NCBI GenBank assembly: GCA_018665625.1 | Contig: JABJCF010000089.1 | Span: 1-11,197 of the forward strand | Source of the DNA: Nitrospina sp. | GTDB taxonomy: Bacteria > Nitrospinota > Nitrospinia > Nitrospinales > VA-1 | Direction of reading: 5' to 3' | Length of the DNA stretch: 11,197 nucleotides | Shown: piece after piece, positions 1 to 5,452 of the stretch | How positions within the stretch are numbered: position 1 is the stretch's first letter | Layout of the letters: every line of letters begins with the position of its first letter | Translations under genes and position numbers: made by a program | Notes under the pieces: model-generated | Database searches by the model: none | The model's input: only the letters and a program-made list of their open reading frames with translations | What the model was told of the DNA's origin: nothing

Positions 1-119
1 ATGACCAAAAGCGATGCGAGAGCTGATGCAACTAAAGAAAGGGCAGCAACTTTTTTACCTTGAGACAGTTCGTTAAACCGTTCGCCGAGTTGTCCTAGAA
101 AATCCTGAAAGTTATCCAT
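1..119 (-). CDS. fliF: Flagellar MS-ring protein FliF, N-terminal fragment (runs off the window)
   Basis: Only the first 39 codons are present; the gene continues beyond position 1. FliF forms the inner-membrane MS ring of the flagellar basal body and is the base on which the switch and export apparatus assemble. The visible part fits the FliF N-terminus: an amphipathic cytoplasmic start (MDNFQDFLGQLGERFNELS), then a GKK turn, then the beginning of a hydrophobic membrane segment rich in Ala, Leu and Val from about residue 24. The ATG at 117-119 is the natural start, because it lies 43 nt after the flgC stop on the same strand. No Shine-Dalgarno sequence precedes it, so translation may depend on coupling to flgC. 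The call rests on this short stretch plus the flgC neighbour. Another flagellar membrane protein is possible but less likely. Confidence 0.75.
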   Translation of the reverse strand, partial: MDNFQDFLGQLGERFNELSQGKKVAALSLVASALASLLV

Positions 120-142
120 GAGAATTTATTTTTTATAGTTAA

Positions 143-160
143 TAATATTTTCGTATATTA
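143..160. other. AT-only inverted repeat between flgC and fliF
   Basis: TAATAT (143-148) and ATATTA (155-160) are perfect inverted arms around a 6-nt loop. They lie in the 43-nt gap between flgC and fliF. The stem has only A-T pairs and no T-tract of terminator type, so any effect on the transcript (processing site or weak pause) is speculative. This is also the place where fliE would normally be found. Confidence 0.25.
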
Positions 161-162
161 AA

Positions 163-600
163 TTATCGACCCAGGTCAATGGCTCTAATAGCCATCGCCT
201 TGGACGCGTTTAGTGCTGTCACATTGGCTTCAAATGATCTTTGTGTGGTCACCATATTGACGACCTCTGTCATAGGGTCGATATTGGGCATGGCCACATA
301 TCCTTCATCATTTGCGTCTGGATGTTTAGGGTTATAAACCAAACGAGGTTCCGACTGATCTTCCACAACTTCAGTAATTTGTGGTTTAGTAAGTCGATCT
401 CCCAATTTATTTTTAAAAATACTTCCAAATTCACTTTCCATAGGAACCGCAGTCACTAAAATATCTTTTTTGCGATAGGGGCCTCCTTCAGGAGTTCGGG
501 TGGTTTCGAGATTCGCAAGGTTGCTGGAAATCGCTTCCATGCGTTTTCTTTGAACGTTTAATCCCGATGAACTGATTTTCATGTTGGTAAGAAAATCCAT
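163..600 (-). CDS. flgC: Flagellar basal-body rod protein FlgC
   Basis: A 145-residue protein of the usual FlgC length, part of the proximal rod that crosses the periplasm above the MS ring. The N-terminus has the rod/hook family pattern (about residues 9-31, with SSSGL, then AISSNLAN, then a Thr-rich turn). The C-terminus carries the matching amphipathic helix, with PNIDPMTEVVNMVTTQRSFE at about 105-124 and an ALNASKAMAIRAIDLGR ending typical of FlgC. Rod proteins have no cleaved signal and leave through the flagellar type III export gate. The start at 600 is supported by a good ribosome site, AAGGAAGG, some 8 nt upstream. fliF follows 43 nt downstream. No flgB lies upstream and no fliE downstream, although flgB-flgC-fliE-fliF is the common order. 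A -24/-12 promoter at 678-693 points into the gene. Confidence 0.95.
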   Translation of the reverse strand: MDFLTNMKISSSGLNVQRKRMEAISSNLANLETTRTPEGGPYRKKDILVTAVPMESEFGSIFKNKLGDRLTKPQITEVVEDQSEPRLVYNPKHPDANDEGYVAMPNIDPMTEVVNMVTTQRSFEANVTALNASKAMAIRAIDLGR

Positions 601-677
601 GATCCCGCCCTTCCTTTGAAAACTTAACTTCGATTAGTAATAAAACCCGCAATTTGAGGAGGTTTTGATAGTAAGTT

Positions 678-693
678 AGCAAGTTCCATACCA
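678..693 (-). promoter_or_regulatory. Sigma-54 (-24/-12) promoter for flgC-fliF
   Basis: On the minus strand the sequence reads TGGTATGGAACTTGCT. It matches the sigma-54 consensus TGGCACG-N4-TTGCW at 9 of the 11 fixed positions, with the essential GG and GC exactly 10 nt apart. Transcription would start near 666, giving a leader of roughly 65 nt before the flgC ATG at 600. Its core is shared with the element at 8081-8096 before the operon that encodes the sigma-54 activator. What is seen is the motif, spacing and orientation; the use by RpoN is inferred. Confidence 0.75.
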
Positions 694-777
694 TTGCTCA
701 GATTTCTGGAGAGCAGAGCAAGAACCAACGAAAATCCTTTTATTTATATAAGTTTAAAGGGAAGGAGGGACTTCAAC

Positions 778-849
778 ATGAGGTCTCGCAGACACAAGAC
801 CCCGTCATATTTTTGGCTTTTGGGAGGACTTTATCCCCTCTTAATGTAA
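778..849 (+). CDS. Possible 23-residue small ORF with a strong ribosome site
   Basis: ATG at 778 follows a near-perfect Shine-Dalgarno sequence, AAGGAGG at 762-768, by 9 nt, which is better than that of any other gene in the window. The predicted peptide has a basic start (MRSRRHK) followed by an aromatic and hydrophobic tail (FWLLGGLYPLLM), so it could insert in the membrane. A weak -10-like TATATA lies at 745-750, without a good -35. It points towards the AGCS gene, 250 nt downstream. It could be a leader peptide, a small membrane protein or a chance ORF. I do not recognise it. Confidence 0.25.
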   Translation: MRSRRHKTPSYFWLLGGLYPLLM

Positions 850-1102
850 ATCCCCAGTTCACTTGGCAAAAATCTCTACCTCACCTGTCACAAGAGGTTT
901 GGCCGGAAATGAGTCAAATTTATGGCTACTATAAGAAGTGGGTTTGATTAGGTTTTTAACGGGCTTAAAAAACTCTTTTAACCTCAAGGCCTTTCATCAA
1001 TCCATGGCAAAACCTTTACAATTATTATAAAATCGGCACCAGAAAGCTAAGAGTACCAATTGCGAACCGAACTAATTCCTACCTACCCAAACTAATGGTT
1101 AT

Positions 1103-2452
1103 ATGAATTTATTTTTTGCTAATTTTGCCAGTTTAATGTGGGGGCCCTGGCTTCTTATTCTATTGTTGGGTACAGGCCTTTGGTTAACGTTCCGGTTGGG
1201 CGGTATCCAGTTTCGCAACCTGTTTTATGCACTTCGTTTAGCATTCTCTAAAGAGCGAAAAGGTGAAGGCGATATTTCCCATTTTGGTGCATTGATGACA
1301 GCCATGGCGGCTACAGTGGGAATGGGCAACATCGCGGGCGTGAGCACTGCCGTTGCCCTTGGGGGACCCGGTGCCATCTTCTGGATGTGGATGACAGGAT
1401 TGGTCGGCATGGCCACCAAGTATTCAGAAAGCTTTTTAGCTGTTAAATACCGGCAGGTCAACGAGCATGGCGAATTTTCTGGCGGTCCAATGTATTATCT
1501 GGAATATGGACTGGGCCAAAAATGGTTGGGGGTGAGTTTTGCCATTTTCGGGTCTCTCGCGGCCTTTGGTATCGGCAATATGATTCAAGCCAATACCGCT
1601 GCAACGGCGGTAGCTGAGGTCCTGGGTTCTAGTAAGTTTTCTGTAGGAATCATTTTGTCTTTTTTGACTGCGATGGTGATTATAGGAGGTATCAAACGCA
1701 TTTCAGAGGTTGCCTCCTATTTTGTTCCCATAATGGTGGCCATATACTTTACAGGTGCATTGGTAGTTATTCTTTCCCACCTGGGGCAATTGGGAGTGGG
1801 AATAAAATTAATCTTTGAACATGCCTTCACCGGAACGGCGGCTACAGGGGGTTTTATTGGTGCCAGTTTGGCTCAAACTATCCGCTATGGCGTGGCGCGA
1901 GGTCTTTTTTCAAATGAGTCGGGGATGGGAAGTGCCCCCATTGCGGCGGCGGCGGCAAAAACCAATCAACCGTCGAAACAAGCACTGGTTTCCATGAGCG
2001 GGACATTTCTAGATACGTTGGTTGTATGTTCCCTAACCGCAGTGGCATTAGCCTCCACGGGGGTCTGGGTTTCCGGAGAAACAGGAGTCGCATTGACCAT
2101 GCAGGCTTTTTCCGCCGGCCTGCCGGGAAACTGGGGCAACTTTATTGTAACTCTGAGCGCGATCACTTTTGCTTTTTCATCCATATTGGCTTGGGAGTAT
2201 TATGGTGAAAAATGTTTCGAATACCTTTTTGGAGATAAATGGGTTCATCTCTACCGATATCTCTGGGTACTTTTTGTATTTATTGGGGCCATAGTAAAGT
2301 TGGAAGTGGTCTGGAATTTTTCTGACGCCATGAACGCCTTGATGGTGGTTCCAAATCTTATTGGTTTGGTTCTTTTGAGTGGAGTTCTCTTTCGCGAGAC
2401 CAAGACTTACGAATTAGGAGTTCGTGATGGTTCCATTGATAAGTTTGACTGA
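1103..2452 (+). CDS. Sodium:alanine/glycine symporter (AGCS family)
   Basis: A 449-residue inner-membrane transporter of the alanine-or-glycine:cation symporter family (Pfam Na_Ala_symp), which takes up small neutral amino acids with Na+. The length is normal for the family. Conserved blocks are visible: LWLTFRLGGIQFRNL after the first membrane helix (about 26-40), GNIAGV (75-80), GGPGAIFWMWMTGLVGM (87-103), GGPMYY (127-132) and the loop with FSNESGMGSAP near residue 270. About eleven hydrophobic segments can be counted. The ATG at 1103 gives the expected short N-terminus, but no Shine-Dalgarno sequence precedes it. The gene is transcribed alone, opposite to the flagellar genes on both sides, and separates the activator gene from flgC. 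The exact substrate cannot be read from the sequence. Its G+C looks somewhat higher than its neighbours, partly because the protein is rich in Gly and Ala. Confidence 0.93.
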   Translation: MNLFFANFASLMWGPWLLILLLGTGLWLTFRLGGIQFRNLFYALRLAFSKERKGEGDISHFGALMTAMAATVGMGNIAGVSTAVALGGPGAIFWMWMTGLVGMATKYSESFLAVKYRQVNEHGEFSGGPMYYLEYGLGQKWLGVSFAIFGSLAAFGIGNMIQANTAATAVAEVLGSSKFSVGIILSFLTAMVIIGGIKRISEVASYFVPIMVAIYFTGALVVILSHLGQLGVGIKLIFEHAFTGTAATGGFIGASLAQTIRYGVARGLFSNESGMGSAPIAAAAAKTNQPSKQALVSMSGTFLDTLVVCSLTAVALASTGVWVSGETGVALTMQAFSAGLPGNWGNFIVTLSAITFAFSSILAWEYYGEKCFEYLFGDKWVHLYRYLWVLFVFIGAIVKLEVVWNFSDAMNALMVVPNLIGLVLLSGVLFRETKTYELGVRDGSIDKFD

Positions 2453-2762
2453 TAACCTTCGCCATGAATAAAGCCTACATAAATTTTCATTGCTGTCTCT
2501 TTATTTTTTTTCGCAGCCGTCAGTCTCCCGGTTAGCTAAAGCCTCTGCTGAAATAAATTCGGGTCTCTTTCCTAATACGTTCGATAAGTTTTCTGTTGAT
2601 GGCCAGTTGCATTTGTTTTTCAACATGACAGCAACCCCTCGATTTGCAACGCCAGGAAAAGGCAGATTTAATTCTTTTTTTAAAATCTTTAGAAGGCAGT
2701 TTTCAACCGGTGACCCTCCCAAATCTACCATAATAAAACAGATGAAATAACCGCATTTAGAG
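2453..2762. other. Region between convergent AGCS and activator genes
   Basis: About 310 bases between the AGCS stop and the activator stop. It is largely open in two frames on opposite strands (2490-2750 plus, 2501-2731 minus). The minus frame has the better claim and is listed separately. No clear G+C-rich hairpin with a T-tract was found for either converging transcript; only a T-run at about 2502-2511 is present. Confidence 0.5.
2501..2731 (-). CDS. Possible small protein of unknown function (76 residues)
   Basis: An ORF on the same strand as the activator, starting 31 nt after its stop, so it could be the last gene of that operon. The product begins MVDLGGSPVENCLLKILKKE and ends in a charged, Cys-containing tail. 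It has three Cys residues, no signal peptide and no membrane segment. In favour: purines make up roughly three fifths of the first codon positions, as in real genes, and the composition is ordinary. Against: no Shine-Dalgarno sequence lies before the ATG at 2731 and I recognise no family. Short stretches (GGSP, NRGV, EFIS) faintly recall cell-wall amidases, but the match is too poor to name it; it might be a decayed fragment. The opposite strand is also open, so chance cannot be excluded. Confidence 0.3.
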   Translation of the reverse strand: MVDLGGSPVENCLLKILKKELNLPFPGVANRGVAVMLKNKCNWPSTENLSNVLGKRPEFISAEALANRETDGCEKK

Positions 2763-4139
2763 TTAGGCTGGGGGACGGGTTTCGCCGTATTCGTTGAGTT
2801 TGTTGCGAAGGGTGCGGATGCTGATGCCCAAGGAATCGGCAGCTTTTGTTTTATTGCCATTGACTTCTTCCAAGGTCTGCATGATGAGCTCTTTTTCCAT
2901 TTCATAAATGGTTCCCGACAATCGCAGAGTAGATTTATCTTTCGACTGCAATTCTTCATCAAAGAATAAATGTGATGGTAACATTGTGTCGCCCTGACAC
3001 ATCAGGCAGGAACGCTCTACAATATTCCCCAACTCACGTATGTTTCCCGGCCAACGGTATTTTTTGAGAAGACTCAGCGTTGCAGAATCTATCTTTATGG
3101 GTGATTTGCCATTCTCCTCGCAAAACTGCTTGGCAAAATTTCCCACGAGAACTGGAATATCATCGATTCTCTCCCGCAATGGAATAAGATTAAGAGGTAC
3201 TACATTCAATCGGTAATACAAATCTTCACGAAATTCCTGATCATGGATGCGCTTTCGAATATCGCGATTGCTGGTAGCGATCACCCGCACATCCACTGGG
3301 ATAGGCGCCCTTCCACCAATTTTATCGACCTCATGCTCTTGTAAAACGCGAAGAAGCTTAGCCTGCAGGGACATAGACATCTCTGTCACTTCATCCAGCA
3401 ATAATGAACTGTTGTTGGCCAGTTCAAACTTTCCTTCTTTGTTTTCTGTAGCTCCTGTAAACGACCCTTTTTCGTGCCCAAACAATTCTGACTCGAGCAA
3501 CCCCTCGGGCAAAGCTGCGCAGTTTACAGCCATAAAAGGTTTCTCGGACCGTGGACTGCATTGATGGATATATCGTGCAAATAATTCTTTCCCCGTTCCA
3601 GTTTCTCCCATAATGAGAACAGTGGATTTGCTATACGCTACGTTTTCGGCAAATTGCAGTAGCTTTTTCATCTCCTCATTTTGGGTAACGATTCTTTTCA
3701 TCTCCCCCAATGATTCTGTTTGTGTAGAAGGGCGAGGTGTTGCAGGAATAAAGCTACCGGGGTCAAGAAACGCTCGCTTAACGGTTGAAACCAATACGTC
3801 CGCAGAAAATCCGGAACCTTTAATTAAATAATCGAACGCCCCTTCTTTCATAGCTTCAACAGCGTTATCTATTGTTCCATATGCTGTCATAACTACTACC
3901 TGGGTTTTTGAGGATTTCTCTTTTACCGCACGTAGCAATTCCAAGCCACTCAATTTTGGCATACGAACATCGGTTAATACTAAATCGAAATCTTCATCTT
4001 CCATTTTTTCTAATGCCTGCTGCCCGTCTTCAGCCAAAGTGAGTTGGAATTTTTCTCTTTTCAGCGTGGTCTCTAAAGCCACCCGCATTTCGGACTCGTC
4101 ATCAACGATTAGAATTTTTTTGGATGCATTATTTTTCAT
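2763..4139 (-). CDS. NtrC-family sigma-54-dependent response regulator, probably the flagellar activator (FlgR/FlrC-like)
   Basis: A 458-residue regulator with the full NtrC layout. The receiver domain (1-125) has the acidic pair D13-D14, phospho-acceptor D57, T85 and K107. The AAA+ domain has Walker A GETGTGKE (178-185), the sigma-54 contact loop as GSFTGA (225-230, usually GAFTGA) and Walker B LLLDE with D249-E250. A Fis-type helix-turn-helix lies in the last 45 residues (NKTKAADSLGISIRTLRNKL). Phosphorylation by the kinase next door should allow ATP-driven opening of RpoN promoters. After K107 the usual Pro is replaced (LIKGSGF instead of a KP motif). The frame is open further upstream inside the kinase gene, but the receiver domain begins only at the ATG at 4139; an ATG at 4151 is an alternative. 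The start overlaps the kinase stop by 11 nt, implying translational coupling. The flagellar role is inferred from context. Confidence 0.93.
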   Translation of the reverse strand: MKNNASKKILIVDDESEMRVALETTLKREKFQLTLAEDGQQALEKMEDEDFDLVLTDVRMPKLSGLELLRAVKEKSSKTQVVVMTAYGTIDNAVEAMKEGAFDYLIKGSGFSADVLVSTVKRAFLDPGSFIPATPRPSTQTESLGEMKRIVTQNEEMKKLLQFAENVAYSKSTVLIMGETGTGKELFARYIHQCSPRSEKPFMAVNCAALPEGLLESELFGHEKGSFTGATENKEGKFELANNSSLLLDEVTEMSMSLQAKLLRVLQEHEVDKIGGRAPIPVDVRVIATSNRDIRKRIHDQEFREDLYYRLNVVPLNLIPLRERIDDIPVLVGNFAKQFCEENGKSPIKIDSATLSLLKKYRWPGNIRELGNIVERSCLMCQGDTMLPSHLFFDEELQSKDKSTLRLSGTIYEMEKELIMQTLEEVNGNKTKAADSLGISIRTLRNKLNEYGETRPPA

Positions 4140-5403
4140 CGAAATTCTCATCCCAACTTGGAATTTTAACGGTAAAAGAAGTTCCCTTTCCCTCTTCACT
4201 AACTGCATCGATTGTCCCCTGATGCGCTTTAATAATATTATGGGAAATGGCCAGGCCGAGCCCGGTGCCTTTATCTTTTGTAGTGAAAAAGGGGTTGAAT
4301 ATTTTCGCAAGATTGTCCGCAGACATTCCTACTCCATTATCCGCAACGGTAACAGAAATATATTGACGAGCTACAGAACCATTTTCGGGGCTTTGGTTGG
4401 GAACAGATGATTTTTGAGTGATGAGACTCAACTCCCCTCCATCTGGCATCGCCTGGATTGCGTTATTGATAAGATTTGGAAATACCTGGCGCAATAGTTC
4501 TCTATCCCCATTCGCTAATAAGGTGCCCTGCCCTGATTTGCGAATCACTTTAATATTTTCTGGAACACGAACATTATTGATTCCCTCCAGGCATTCGGTC
4601 AACAAATGGTTAATATCGCATTGCTGGCGAGAGGGTTGCGCGGATTTTGCAAACAATAACAAAGTCGAAATGATGCGATCCATATTCTGCACACCCGCCC
4701 GGATATGCTGCACCAGATTTTCTTTTTCAGTATCTCCTTCCAAATCTTTTTTGAGCAGTGACGCAAACAGCTCGATACTTCCTAAAGGATTTCTTATTTC
4801 ATGGGCGATGCCTGCGGCCATTTCTCCCATTTCCCGCAGTCTTTGATTACGTTGTGCAAGCTCTTCCATTTTGCGAAACTCAGTCATATCCTGCAAAATT
4901 AATATGGTGCCGATCTGGCCACCGTGATTATCCCAAACGGGGGATGCAGAGACACGAACGTGCAGGGTCCCTCCATTTGCGCTGGGAATATCCTTGTCCT
5001 GGCTTATAGTTTCGCCACGGTTTTTTCCCAACCTTGCAACTACAGGTTCAAATAATGGAAACACTTCATTTAAAGTTTTCCCCAAACAACTTTGCGGTTT
5101 TATGCCGGTTAAAATCCCAGCGGTTTTATTATATGTGGTAATAATTCCTGCGCGATCTACGACGATAACGCCGTTGGTCTGGCTTTCTAATATATCGTTC
5201 AGGTAATTTTTTACCCGCTCCTTTTCTGCCAGGTTTTTTTCAAGCTCATCGTTTTTATCGGACAGTTCGAGGTCTAGTTGCTTGACTCTTCCTTGAAGCT
5301 CATCATAGGAATTTTGCAACTGGGCGGTGACTTCGTTAAAAGCCTCCATATTCTGAATGAGTGTTTGGATTTCTTTACTTTTGTTGCCGCCAGGGTTTGT
5401 CAT
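4129..5403 (-). CDS. Soluble PAS-domain sensor histidine kinase, partner of the NtrC-type regulator
   Basis: A 424-residue kinase. A coiled-coil-like N-terminal stretch (about 15-70) is followed by a PAS domain (about 70-178), the HisKA dimerisation helix with phospho-acceptor H201 in GIAHEIRNPLGSIELFASLL, and the ATPase domain with N box NLINNAIQ (310-317), G1 DNGVGM (355-360), F box PFFTTK and G2 GTGLGLAI (379-386). All catalytic motifs are intact. There is no signal peptide or membrane helix, so it senses something in the cytoplasm. Soluble kinases of this type next to an NtrC-type regulator include FlgS and FlrB, which report flagellar assembly; AtoS/ZraS-like kinases are related but normally membrane-bound. 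It starts 49 nt after the AMIN/TPR gene, without a recognisable Shine-Dalgarno sequence, and its stop overlaps the regulator start. The flagellar role is inferred from the promoters and from flgC-fliF nearby. Confidence 0.92.
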   Translation of the reverse strand: MTNPGGNKSKEIQTLIQNMEAFNEVTAQLQNSYDELQGRVKQLDLELSDKNDELEKNLAEKERVKNYLNDILESQTNGVIVVDRAGIITTYNKTAGILTGIKPQSCLGKTLNEVFPLFEPVVARLGKNRGETISQDKDIPSANGGTLHVRVSASPVWDNHGGQIGTILILQDMTEFRKMEELAQRNQRLREMGEMAAGIAHEIRNPLGSIELFASLLKKDLEGDTEKENLVQHIRAGVQNMDRIISTLLLFAKSAQPSRQQCDINHLLTECLEGINNVRVPENIKVIRKSGQGTLLANGDRELLRQVFPNLINNAIQAMPDGGELSLITQKSSVPNQSPENGSVARQYISVTVADNGVGMSADNLAKIFNPFFTTKDKGTGLGLAISHNIIKAHQGTIDAVSEEGKGTSFTVKIPSWDENFDEK

Positions 5404-5452
5404 AGGAAGGATTGCTGTGGGTTTCCAATCTATACTTATTATAAATTAAAAA

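Larger units (their letters stand above)
601..1102. other. Intergenic region between flgC and the AGCS gene
   Basis: About 500 bases between two divergent genes. It contains the sigma-54 promoter for flgC (678-693, minus), a 23-codon ORF with a strong ribosome site (778-849, plus) and a small inverted repeat (GTCT-N3-AGAC at 783-793) that could be part of an activator site. I found no flgB remnant on the minus strand, no convincing -35/-10 pair for the AGCS gene, no tRNA and no rho-independent terminator. Confidence 0.6.

Noticed and set aside
952..973. A terminator-like hairpin (TTTTTAA ... TTAAAAA).
   Set aside because: The stem is only A-T pairs and the following bases are not a T-tract.
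1033..1047. A possible sigma-54 promoter for the AGCS gene (GGCACCAGAAAGC).
   Set aside because: Again 9 nt between GG and GC, and the TT before GC is missing.
2490..2750. An 86-codon plus-strand ORF between the AGCS and activator genes.
   Set aside because: It lies opposite the more gene-like minus-strand ORF, lacks a ribosome site and has an unconvincing composition.
4140..4310. A 57-residue N-terminal extension of the NtrC-type regulator.
   Set aside because: It lies wholly inside the kinase gene in another frame, and the receiver domain starts right after the ATG at 4139.
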